A DNA stretch of 6,844 nucleotides from CAWDLX01 sp046728155. Lineage in GTDB: Bacteria > Actinomycetota > Actinomycetes > Mycobacteriales > Micromonosporaceae. Below, in pieces: positions 1-6,732 of this stretch (position 1 is the first letter of the stretch; every line of letters starts with the position of its first letter). Location: the NCBI GenBank assembly GCA_046728155.1, contig JBKPDY010000165.1, forward strand, positions 1 to 6,844, written 5' to 3'. A program made the translations under genes and the position numbers. The notes under the pieces are model-generated. The model had not been told where the DNA came from, made no database searches, and worked only from the letters and a program-made list of their open reading frames with translations.

Positions 1-725
1 GTCCCCGACATCGCGAACACGACGGCCAGCGCCAGGGCACCGAGGCCAGCGACCGCCCAACCAGACGCGCGGCGTACGGATTGCGCCGGGGTCATGCCCC
101 ACCGCGCCTCGCTCAGTAGTCCCCGGCGGCTGAGAATGCTCAACGCCAGGCAAGTGAACATGAGCACGATCAGGTCGCTGCCGATCGCGTCGGCCGGTCG
201 GTGCGACCCGCTGGCGACGGCGGCCACGGCTATTCCCGAGGCCGCCGTTGCCCCGATCACCGCCGTTACAAGCCGGATCCGGTGCGGCACCACCAAGATC
301 AGCGCCGACATGACCGACATGGCGATCGCTACGTGTCCGCTCGGGAAACTCTGATCCTCGCGGCGGTAACCGAGCGACAAGAGGACCGGCCGCGTCATGA
401 GGTGCTGAACGAGCTCGACGGTGACGACGGACGCAACGATGACCGCGGCGGCGAGGACGGCCAGCAGAATCCGCCGCCGTGAGAGTCCGATCGCCACCAC
501 CACCGCTCCGCCGAGGGCCCCGGTAATGGGGTTGATCTGCCGTAGCACGAGCGCCGAGCGGCCGGCCGCGGAGATCCGCTGGGCAGCCTCCAGGATGTTG
601 TCCTCGAACCGTTGCCCGTGCGCGGTCCAAGCCGTGAGCAGGTAGACCAAGGCGGCGAGCACGCCGCACACCAGCGCGACCTGCATGGCCCGACGCGCCG
701 CTCGCTGATGCATGTGTGTCATCAT
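1..725 (-). CDS. PAP2-superfamily membrane phosphatase, C-terminus cut by window edge
   Basis: The 241 visible residues form a polytopic membrane protein. Hydrophobic stretches lie near residues 14-33, 66-81, 86-105, 131-147, 152-172, 182-198 and 222-240. PAP2 landmarks appear in the expected order: an Arg-Pro at 112-113, then PSGH at 128-131, then HRPAD at 175-179. In this family the second-motif His is the acid and the third-motif His-Asp pair is the nucleophile system that removes phosphate from lipid or polyprenyl phosphates at the membrane. The first motif normally begins with Lys (KxxxxxxRP), but here the equivalent region reads VELVQHLMTRP with no Lys. The SR that usually precedes the third motif is also absent. 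The HRPxD form is, from memory, common in actinobacterial PAP2 proteins. An in-frame TGA lies upstream, so the start is one of the ATGs at 725, 722 or 713, and none has a clear Shine-Dalgarno. The gene follows the dehydrogenase gene by 105 bp in the same direction. The substrate cannot be told from sequence. Confidence 0.85.
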   Translation of the reverse strand, partial: MMTHMHQRAARRAMQVALVCGVLAALVYLLTAWTAHGQRFEDNILEAAQRISAAGRSALVLRQINPITGALGGAVVVAIGLSRRRILLAVLAAAVIVASVVTVELVQHLMTRPVLLSLGYRREDQSFPSGHVAIAMSVMSALILVVPHRIRLVTAVIGATAASGIAVAAVASGSHRPADAIGSDLIVLMFTCLALSILSRRGLLSEARWGMTPAQSVRRASGWAVAGLGALALAVVFAMSG

Positions 726-776
726 CGGGCACTGGTCAACCCGTCGGCGCTCGCCCTCGCCCGATGGGGAGTATCA

Positions 777-794
777 GGTCCCCTATAGGGGACC
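777..794. promoter_or_regulatory. 18-bp perfect palindrome, operator or hairpin
   Basis: GGTCCCCTATAGGGGACC reads identically on both strands. It lies 36 bp beyond the dehydrogenase stop codon and 51 bp before the PAP2 ATG at 725. As RNA it can fold into a 7-bp G/C-rich stem with a UAUA loop, which could end transcription of the dehydrogenase gene, although no U-tract follows. As DNA its symmetry and spacing fit a dimeric repressor site controlling the PAP2 gene. The sequence alone does not choose between these. Confidence 0.5.
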
Positions 795-813
795 CCGATT
801 GACCCACCCCGAT
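792..813. repeat. Two ACCCCGAT direct repeats, 14-bp period
   Basis: ACCCCGAT occurs at 792-799 and again at 806-813. The first copy overlaps the right end of the 18-bp palindrome. On the minus strand, in the reading direction of the flanking genes, these read ATCGGGGT twice. They may be part of the same control region, or chance in G/C-rich DNA. Confidence 0.3.
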
Positions 814-830
814 CCCGGCAGCGGCAGGGG

Positions 831-2615
831 TCAGCTGCGCGAGTAGTCCCGGAAGCCGCGGCCGACCTTCCGGCCGAGGTAGCCGGCGGTGACGAGGTGC
901 TCCAGCAGTGGTGCCGGGGCGAAGCCCGGCTCCCGGAATTCCAGGTAGAGCTCACGTTGGATGGCCAATGACACATCCAGGCCCACCACGTCCAGCAGCT
1001 CGAACGGCCCCATCGGGTAACCGCAGCCGAGCTTCATCGCGTTGTCGATGTCGTCCGCGTTGGAGTACGAGGCCTCGAGCATCCGGACGGCGTCGTTGAG
1101 GTACGGGAAGAGCAGCGCGTTGACGACGAAGCCGGCCCGGTCACCGCAGACGACCGCCGTCTTGCCGAGCCGTTCGCAGACCGCCCGGGCGGTTGCCAGC
1201 GCCTCCGGCGAGGTACGGATGGTCCGCACCACCTCGACCAGAGACATCACCGGAGCCGGGTTGAAGAAGTGCAGCCCCAGGATATCGGCAGGTCTCACCG
1301 TCGCCGCGGCGCACTCGATCACCGGCAGGCTCGACGTGGTCGTGGCGAGAACGACGCCGGGCTTGCAGATCTCGTCCAACGACGCGAAGAACGCCTTCTT
1401 CACGGCGAGGTCCTCCGCCACCGCCTCCACGACGAGGTCGGCGTCGGCGAGCTCGTCCAGCATGCTGGACCAGGTCACCCGGGCCGACGCGGCATCCCGG
1501 TCGGCCTCGGCGAGCTTGCCTCGGACGACTGCCTTCTGGAGCGAGCCGGTCAGCCTCTCCCGCAGCGTGCTCGTGCGGTCCGACCCGCGGGTCACCGAGA
1601 TCACCTCATACCCGGACCGGGCGAACACCTCGACGATCCCGGCCGCCATCGTGCCCGACCCCACGACCCCGACCTTCTGTACCGGGCGCGCCGGCGTGCC
1701 ATAGGCAGCGGCACCGGTCGGAGTCTCCTCGTCCGGAACAACGACCGGGGAGCCGGGCCGCTCGTACGTGTAGAAACCCCGGCCGCTCTTACGACCCAGC
1801 AGCCCCGCGGTGACCATCTGCTTGAGTAGTGGTACCGGAGCGTGGCGGCGGTCGCGTCCGCCGCGGCGGTACATCGTGTCGAGGATCTCGTACGCGGTAT
1901 CGAGTCCGATGAGGTCCATCAGGGCTAGTGGGCCCATCGGCAGGCCACAGCCCTCGCGCATCGCGGCGTCGACATCTTCGCGCGAGACGTACCGCCCCTC
2001 GTACATGGAGACGGCGTGATTGAGGTACCCGAAGAGCAGAGCGTTGGCGATGAAGCCAGCCCGGTCGCTGATCGTCACATCGGCCTTGCCGAGGCGGGAG
2101 CAGAGCGCCTCGACCGTCTCGACTACCCCGTCCGATGTGACCACGGTCCGGATCACCTCGACCAGGCGCATCACCTGCGCCGGGTTGAAGAAGTGCAGGC
2201 CGACGACCCGGTCGGGGCGATGGGTGGCGACCGAGATCTCGGTGACGGAGAGCGCGGAGGTGTTGGTGGCGAGAATCGCCTCCGGCTTACAGATCCGGTC
2301 CAGATCAGCGAAGATCTTCTGCTTGAGGTCGAGATGTTCGGGCACGGCCTCGATCGCCAGGTCCACGGCGTGTAGGGCTTCGAGACCCACCGCGAAGACC
2401 ACCCGGTTCTGCAGTGCCTCGCGCTCGTCCGCCGTGATCTTCCCCCGTGCGACGGCTCGCTCGGTCGATGCTCGCAGCGAGGCCCGGGCGCGGTCCAGGG
2501 CGGTCTCGTCCACCTCGACCGCGATGACATCGATGCCGTTACGGGCGGCGACCTCCACGATGCCCGAGCCCATCGTGCCGAGGCCGACAACGCCCAGCGT
2601 GTTGATCTCTTGCAT
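831..2615 (-). CDS. Two-module 3-hydroxyacyl-CoA dehydrogenase (tandem fusion)
   Basis: This 594-residue protein has two complete 3-hydroxyacyl-CoA dehydrogenase modules (about 1-285 and 312-594), each a Rossmann domain plus a helical 3HCDH C-terminal domain, joined by a Pro/Gly/Ala-rich linker. The family oxidises (S)-3-hydroxyacyl-CoA to 3-oxoacyl-CoA in the cytoplasm (beta-oxidation, butyrate or phenylacetate-type routes). Single-module bacterial enzymes are about 280-290 residues. Module 1 has GLGTMG at 11-16, acidic E34 after beta-2, and catalytic S120, H141, E153 and N191. Module 2 has the same spacing shifted by exactly 308 residues: S428, H449, E461 and N499. Over residues 133-241 versus 441-549 I count 62 of 109 identities without gaps, so the fusion looks like an internal duplication. 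Module 2 differs at the cofactor site: GSGTMA at 319-324, with T342-R343 where module 1 has E34-V35. The ATG has a GGGAG eight bases upstream. It lies 70 bp behind helD and could share its transcript. Chain-length preference is unknown. Confidence 0.93.
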   Translation of the reverse strand: MQEINTLGVVGLGTMGSGIVEVAARNGIDVIAVEVDETALDRARASLRASTERAVARGKITADEREALQNRVVFAVGLEALHAVDLAIEAVPEHLDLKQKIFADLDRICKPEAILATNTSALSVTEISVATHRPDRVVGLHFFNPAQVMRLVEVIRTVVTSDGVVETVEALCSRLGKADVTISDRAGFIANALLFGYLNHAVSMYEGRYVSREDVDAAMREGCGLPMGPLALMDLIGLDTAYEILDTMYRRGGRDRRHAPVPLLKQMVTAGLLGRKSGRGFYTYERPGSPVVVPDEETPTGAAAYGTPARPVQKVGVVGSGTMAAGIVEVFARSGYEVISVTRGSDRTSTLRERLTGSLQKAVVRGKLAEADRDAASARVTWSSMLDELADADLVVEAVAEDLAVKKAFFASLDEICKPGVVLATTTSSLPVIECAAATVRPADILGLHFFNPAPVMSLVEVVRTIRTSPEALATARAVCERLGKTAVVCGDRAGFVVNALLFPYLNDAVRMLEASYSNADDIDNAMKLGCGYPMGPFELLDVVGLDVSLAIQRELYLEFREPGFAPAPLLEHLVTAGYLGRKVGRGFRDYSRS

Positions 2616-2623
2616 GCCTGCTG

Positions 2624-2628
2624 CTCCC
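2624..2628 (-). promoter_or_regulatory. Ribosome binding site of the dehydrogenase gene
   Basis: GGGAG on the minus strand ends eight bases before the ATG at 2615. It supports that start over any internal codon, and places the GLGTMG loop at the usual distance from the N-terminus. Confidence 0.7.
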
Positions 2629-2685
2629 GAACCCAGACTCCGGACCCTTTGCGCGCGAGTCTGCCATGCCGGGCGCCGTGGTGAC

Positions 2686-5013
2686 CTATCGCACCTCGAT
2701 GATGCCGAGCCGCTGCGTCGCGCGGGTCAGGGCGACGTAGAGGTCACTGCGTCCGCGTGGGGACCCGGCGACGATCCGGTCCGGATCGACGACCACCACG
2801 CTGTCGAACTCGAGGCCCTTGGCCTGCCGTACTGTCAGCACGACCACGTGGCGCTCCAGGTCGGCCTGCTCGCCGACGCCGACCTCCGGGATCGCCTCGC
2901 TGACGGCTCGGGCCAGATCGGCGGCGCGACCGGCCGTGACGATGATGCCGAGGCGTCCGCGGCCGACCGCCGAGGCCTCGCGTACGGCGATATCCACCAG
3001 AGTACCGGGCAGATCCGACTCGGCGACGCAACAGCGCCAAGGGTCCTCGCCCGCCTCGCGGACCGACCGCGGTGGGACCACCGCGGGATCGATCTCGGCG
3101 AGCGTGCCGGCTGCGACCGCCATCACCTCGGCCGGGGTCCGGTAGTTCACGCTGAGGTCGGACCGGCGCCAGCGATCCGCGACGTACGGCTGCAGGACAT
3201 CACCCCACGAGCGGGCACCGGAGATATCACCGGTCTGGGCCACGTCGCCGACGACGGTCATCGACCGGCTGGGGCAGCGTCGCATGAGTAGCCGCCACGC
3301 CATCGGCGACAGCTCCTGCGCCTCGTCGACGATGACGTGGCCGAAGGCCCAGCTCCGATCGGCGGCCGCTCGTTCGGCCGTGGTGAGGCGGTCGCGGAAC
3401 TCGTGCCGCTCGGCGAGAATGCCGGCGTCCAAGAGATCGGTGACATCGAGGATCTCCGACTCGTCCCGGTGCTCGGCGTCGAGCGATCGCGAACCGTATG
3501 CGATGTCGAGCGCCCCGCGCGCGTACTCAAGCAGCTCGGCCCGTTCCTGATCGGACCCGGCGGCCGCCAGCCGCACCGTGCCGAGTAGTTCGACGGCCTC
3601 GTCGAGCAGCGGCACGTCCGCCGGTGTCCAGCCGGCGTCGAGCGGGCGGAGCAGAAGCCGCCGCTCCTCCTCGGTGAGGTCCGGTGCCGCCGCGGCGATC
3701 CGGTCCGCGCTCGCGAACAGGTCGGTGAGCAGTCGCTGCGGCGTGAGCACCGGCCATAGGTCGTCGATGCCCGCTTGGACCTGCGGTTCGGCCGACAGAT
3801 CACGCCGGATGTCTGCCATGTCAGCCGCGCCGAGCAGCATCTCGTCGCCGGGCGCGTCGTCGGCACCCAACGGATCGAAGGCGTACGGGTCGGTGCCGAT
3901 CGCCGTGGCCACCTGGTCGGCCAGTGCATCGAGCAGCTCGGCCTCGAAGACCTCGCGGGCGTCGTTGTGCAGCCGCCCCGACCGTCGGGCCCGGGTCCGC
4001 GCACGCTCCACTATGGACGGCTCAAGATGCAGCACCTCGCGCTCCACCTCGAGCCGGACCGGGTCGACTGGTACCTCTTCCCGGTCTGCGACGGCGGCGG
4101 CGAGGACTCCGGCCATGGCGAGGCGGCCCTTCACCTCGGCGACGCGAGGATCCTCGACCGCCTCCGCGTGGACCCCGGGGAACAGCTGGTCCATTGTGGA
4201 TAGAAGCACACCGGTCTCGGCCAGGGAGGGCAGCACCTGTGAGATGTAGCGCAGAAACGACTGGTTGGGCCCGACGATGAGTACGCCGCGGGTGGACAGC
4301 AGATTCCGGTATGTGTAGAGCAGATAGGCGGCCCGGTGCAGAGCGACCGCCGTCTTGCCGGTGCCCGGACCACCCTGGACGACCAGAACACCGTCGAGTG
4401 TGGACCGGATGATGTGGTCCTGTTCGGCCTGAATGGTCTCAACGATGTCGCGCATCCGGCCGGTACGGCTTGCCTTCACCGCGGCGAGCAGGCTCGCCTC
4501 GCTGGTGAGTCCGGTCGTCTCGTACGGGTCCTGGCCAACGCTGGCCAGGTCGAGCACTTCGTCGTCGAGCGCGGTGACTGTACGTAGCTTGGTGCGGATG
4601 TGCCGCCGTCGGCGGACGCCCTCCGGTGACGCCGCGGTGGCGAGGTAGAACGGTCGGGCCGCGGGTGCCCGCCAGTCAAGCAGCAGCGGCTCGTACTCGC
4701 CGGTGTCGTCGAAGAGCCCGATCCGGCCGATGTAGCGCGCCCCCTCGCCATCCAGATCGAGCCGGCCGAAGCAGAGGCCCGACTCGACCGCCCCCAGCTG
4801 CGCGATCTGGTCGGTGCGGCGGGCCACCTCCGCCTCGCGCTCCGAGCGGGCCTGGTGGGTTCCGCCCGGCTGACGCAGCGCCAGCGAGAGGCGCCGGGCG
4901 GCCTCCTCGCGCAGGTGGTCGAGCCGTTCGTACAGCGCACATACGTACGCCTGTTCGGTAGCGATCTCGTCGGTGTCGTGGGTTGGGACGTACTGAGCTG
5001 ACGAGCTGGGCAA
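2686..5013 (-). CDS. helD: HelD-family RNA polymerase recycling ATPase (UvrD-like)
   Basis: The 775-residue product has the architecture of actinobacterial HelD, a superfamily 1 helicase-like ATPase that binds RNA polymerase rather than unwinding DNA. It inserts an N-terminal coiled coil into the secondary channel and an internal arm into the primary channel, freeing stalled polymerase. Visible here are a charged helical N-terminus (about 15-75), FGR and DWRAP signatures (DWRAP at 113-117), a Q-motif Gln near 198, and Walker A GGPGTGKT at 214-221 with K220. Next come a long insertion (about 290-535) matching the clamp-opening and primary-channel region, Walker B with D563-E564, motif III around 585-596, NYR near 623-625, motif V around 725-744 and motif VI around 759-769. 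All ATPase motifs look intact. The known relative HelR displaces rifamycins; whether this is HelD or HelR cannot be decided by eye. No ATG or GTG start is available. TTG at 5013 follows GGGAGG, while TTG at 5046 (11 residues longer) has no ribosome site. It is divergent from the aldehyde dehydrogenase gene. Confidence 0.9.
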   Translation of the reverse strand: MPSSSAQYVPTHDTDEIATEQAYVCALYERLDHLREEAARRLSLALRQPGGTHQARSEREAEVARRTDQIAQLGAVESGLCFGRLDLDGEGARYIGRIGLFDDTGEYEPLLLDWRAPAARPFYLATAASPEGVRRRRHIRTKLRTVTALDDEVLDLASVGQDPYETTGLTSEASLLAAVKASRTGRMRDIVETIQAEQDHIIRSTLDGVLVVQGGPGTGKTAVALHRAAYLLYTYRNLLSTRGVLIVGPNQSFLRYISQVLPSLAETGVLLSTMDQLFPGVHAEAVEDPRVAEVKGRLAMAGVLAAAVADREEVPVDPVRLEVEREVLHLEPSIVERARTRARRSGRLHNDAREVFEAELLDALADQVATAIGTDPYAFDPLGADDAPGDEMLLGAADMADIRRDLSAEPQVQAGIDDLWPVLTPQRLLTDLFASADRIAAAAPDLTEEERRLLLRPLDAGWTPADVPLLDEAVELLGTVRLAAAGSDQERAELLEYARGALDIAYGSRSLDAEHRDESEILDVTDLLDAGILAERHEFRDRLTTAERAAADRSWAFGHVIVDEAQELSPMAWRLLMRRCPSRSMTVVGDVAQTGDISGARSWGDVLQPYVADRWRRSDLSVNYRTPAEVMAVAAGTLAEIDPAVVPPRSVREAGEDPWRCCVAESDLPGTLVDIAVREASAVGRGRLGIIVTAGRAADLARAVSEAIPEVGVGEQADLERHVVVLTVRQAKGLEFDSVVVVDPDRIVAGSPRGRSDLYVALTRATQRLGIIEVR

Positions 5014-5017
5014 GTCG

Positions 5018-5023
5018 CCTCCC
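5018..5023 (-). promoter_or_regulatory. Ribosome binding site deciding the helD TTG start
   Basis: GGGAGG on the minus strand lies four bases before TTG at 5013. The spacing is tight, but the upstream TTG at 5046 has no purine-rich site at all. An in-frame TAA further upstream excludes other starts. Confidence 0.5.
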
Positions 5024-5073
5024 AGGTAACCGCGTTGCTCAATCAACGGTAGCCGGACCGACGGCCACGACCC

Positions 5074-5102
5074 TTACCGGAGAGTAGGTACGCAACTAGA
5101 CT
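5074..5102 (+). promoter_or_regulatory. Putative housekeeping promoter for the aldehyde dehydrogenase gene
   Basis: TTACCG (5074-5079), a 17-base spacer and TAGACT (5097-5102) resemble the -35 and -10 boxes of a primary sigma factor promoter. The -10 fits the actinobacterial TAnnnT pattern well and the -35 is weak. Transcription would begin near 5108-5110, giving a leader of about 25 bases that still contains the Shine-Dalgarno. No equally convincing promoter was found on the opposite strand for helD. Confidence 0.45.
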
Positions 5103-5120
5103 GGCCGGCATACCGACCCC

Positions 5121-5126
5121 AGGAGG
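5121..5126 (+). promoter_or_regulatory. Strong Shine-Dalgarno of the aldehyde dehydrogenase gene
   Basis: AGGAGG lies six bases before the ATG at 5133. It is the strongest ribosome site in the window and fixes the start. Confidence 0.8.
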
Positions 5127-5132
5127 CCCGCC

Positions 5133-6683
5133 ATGTCGGTCCAGACGCCGTCCGCAGCGCCCGATACGCCGGCCGCCCCCGACTCGCCCGCGCACGCCCC
5201 GGGCGTGCCGGTCATCGTGGACGGAGAGTTGATCTCTTCGAACCCGGCCACCGGCGCCGAGGTCGGCCGGTTTCCGGTCGCCGACGCGGCGACGATCGGC
5301 CTCGCCGTCGATCGGGCCCGGGCTGCCGCCACGTGGTGGCGGGGTCTCGGGTTCGACGGGCGAAGGCAACGCCTCCTGCGGTGGAAAGTCCTCATGACCA
5401 GGCGCATGCCCGAGTTACTCGACCTCCTGCACGATGAGGGCGGCAAGCCGAAGGCGGATGGCTTGATCGAGTGCATCACGGCGTTCGACCACATCACCTG
5501 GGCCGCGCGCAACGCCAGGCGCGTCCTGCGCGGCCGTAAGGTCCGTGGCAACCTGGTCATGCTGCCCGAGTTCGGCGGCAGGCTGGAGTACGAGCCGTAC
5601 GGCGTGGTCGGCGTCATCGGGCCGTGGAACTACCCGATCTTCACCCCGATCGGCTCGATCGCGTACGCGCTGGCGGCGGGCAACGCCGTGGTGTTCAAGC
5701 CGAGCGAGTACACCCCGACGGTGGCCCGCTGGTTTGCCGAGCGCTTCGGCGAGGTCGTGCCGGAGCAGCCGGTACTCCAGATCATCTACGGTCGCGGCGA
5801 GACCGGCGAGGCGCTGGTGCGTTCGGGTGTCGACAAGGTGGCGTTCACCGGCTCGCCGCGTACCGGCAAGAAGATCATGGCTGCCTGTGCGGACACGCTC
5901 ACCCCGGTCATCATCGAGGCCGGCGGCAAGGACGCGATGATCGTCGACACCGACGCCGACCTCGAGCTGGCGGCGCAGTCGGCAGTCTGGGGCGCGATGA
6001 CCAACGCCGGCCAGACCTGCATCGGCGTGGAACGCGTCTACGTCGCCGAGCCGGTCTACGACACGTTCGTCGCCAAGGTCGTGGACAAGGCGGCACGCCT
6101 GCGGGTCGGATCCGACTCCGCCGACGACATCGGCCCGATCACCATGCCGAGCCAGATCGAAACCATCCGCCGCCACATCGACGACGCGCTGGCCCGCGGC
6201 GGTCGAGCCCTCGTCGGTGGTCCGGAGGCCGTACAGCCGCCCTTCGTCCACCCCACGGTCCTGGTCGACGTGCCGGAGGAGTCCGCGGCCGTTCAGGAGG
6301 AGACCTTCGGCCCGACGATCACCATCAAGAAGGTGGCCGATGTTCAGGAGGCGGTCGCGCTCGCCAACGCGACGCCGTACGGGCTGGGCGCAGCCGTCTT
6401 CGGCAAGGCGCGTGCCGAGGAGGTCGCCCGCCGGCTGCGGGCCGGAATGGTCGCCATCAACGGGACACTTTCCTTCGCAGGCCTGCCGTCACTACCCTTC
6501 GGTGGCGTCGGCGAGTCCGGCTTCGGGCGTATCCACGGTGACGACGGGCTACGTGAGTTCGTCCGGTCGAAGGGCATCGCCCGCCGCCGGATGCGCTCCC
6601 TGCTCCCGGCGACGACCTTCGACCGGCAACCCAAGCACATCCGGTTGATCGAACGTCTCACCCGGATGGTGCACGGCCGCTGA
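5133..6683 (+). CDS. NAD-type aldehyde dehydrogenase
   Basis: This 516-residue ALDH-superfamily enzyme oxidises an aldehyde to a carboxylic acid in the cytoplasm. After a Pro/Ala-rich, probably disordered start (about 1-25), the catalytic fold carries every key residue. These are PWNYP with N166 (oxyanion hole), K189 and E192 in FKPSE, the GSPRTG nucleotide loop at 240-245, general base E262, nucleophile C296 in NAGQTC, E390 and F392 in the EETFGP cofactor site, and PFGGVGESGFGR at 455-466. A Glu at 192 usually goes with NAD rather than NADP preference. The length is typical of the family. The last 35 residues form a basic tail after the catalytic domain. Succinate-semialdehyde dehydrogenase is one plausible label, but the substrate cannot be assigned from motifs. 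The gene stands alone, divergent from helD and convergent with the gene at the right edge. Confidence 0.93.
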   Translation: MSVQTPSAAPDTPAAPDSPAHAPGVPVIVDGELISSNPATGAEVGRFPVADAATIGLAVDRARAAATWWRGLGFDGRRQRLLRWKVLMTRRMPELLDLLHDEGGKPKADGLIECITAFDHITWAARNARRVLRGRKVRGNLVMLPEFGGRLEYEPYGVVGVIGPWNYPIFTPIGSIAYALAAGNAVVFKPSEYTPTVARWFAERFGEVVPEQPVLQIIYGRGETGEALVRSGVDKVAFTGSPRTGKKIMAACADTLTPVIIEAGGKDAMIVDTDADLELAAQSAVWGAMTNAGQTCIGVERVYVAEPVYDTFVAKVVDKAARLRVGSDSADDIGPITMPSQIETIRRHIDDALARGGRALVGGPEAVQPPFVHPTVLVDVPEESAAVQEETFGPTITIKKVADVQEAVALANATPYGLGAAVFGKARAEEVARRLRAGMVAINGTLSFAGLPSLPFGGVGESGFGRIHGDDGLREFVRSKGIARRRMRSLLPATTFDRQPKHIRLIERLTRMVHGR

Positions 6684-6697
6684 GCGTCCCTGCTATA

Positions 6698-6732
6698 GCC
6701 GCGCTCGGGGCTCACGCCGTGCTCGGCGCTCA
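6698..6732. repeat. Imperfect 17-bp direct repeat between convergent genes
   Basis: Two 17-base units, 6698-6714 and 6716-6732, match at 15 of 17 positions with an 18-bp period (core GCTCGGnGCTCA). They fill most of the 49-bp gap between the aldehyde dehydrogenase stop and the stop of the convergent gene. An 8-bp palindrome, GCTATAGC, sits just before them at 6692-6699. Confidence 0.5.
6715..6728. terminator. Small hairpin, possible bidirectional terminator
   Basis: CGCCG, a TGCT loop and CGGCG form a 5-bp G/C stem between two convergent stop codons, where a shared terminator would be expected. The stem is short and has no U-tract on either strand, so this is only a candidate. Confidence 0.25.

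Noticed and set aside
94..645. Three overlapping plus-strand frames opposite the PAP2 gene
   Set aside because: All are antisense to a reading frame with membrane segments and PAP2 motifs, and none has a domain of its own.
722..976. Minus-strand 84-codon frame overlapping the 3' end of the dehydrogenase gene and reaching the PAP2 start
   Set aside because: It is out of frame with the true dehydrogenase sequence, has no recognisable domain, and mostly translates the coding region of another gene.
2616..2685. Possible terminator between helD and the dehydrogenase gene
   Set aside because: Only short self-complementary pieces such as GGCGCC are present, with no convincing stem-loop. Co-transcription is as likely.
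2020..3291. Plus-strand open frame of 423 codons opposite the dehydrogenase and helD genes
   Set aside because: It runs antisense across two genes with full sets of family motifs and across their gap. Its product is Arg/Ser/Ala-rich with no domain, as expected from a shadow frame in G/C-rich DNA.
5047..5132. Rifamycin-associated element or operator between the divergent genes
   Set aside because: Only 4-bp arms such as CGGT/ACCG could be found by eye, too weak to call.
5415..6251. Minus-strand open frame of 278 codons opposite the aldehyde dehydrogenase gene
   Set aside because: Its product is a low-complexity Arg/Asp/Val/Gly-rich shadow, lying wholly within a gene whose catalytic motifs are intact.
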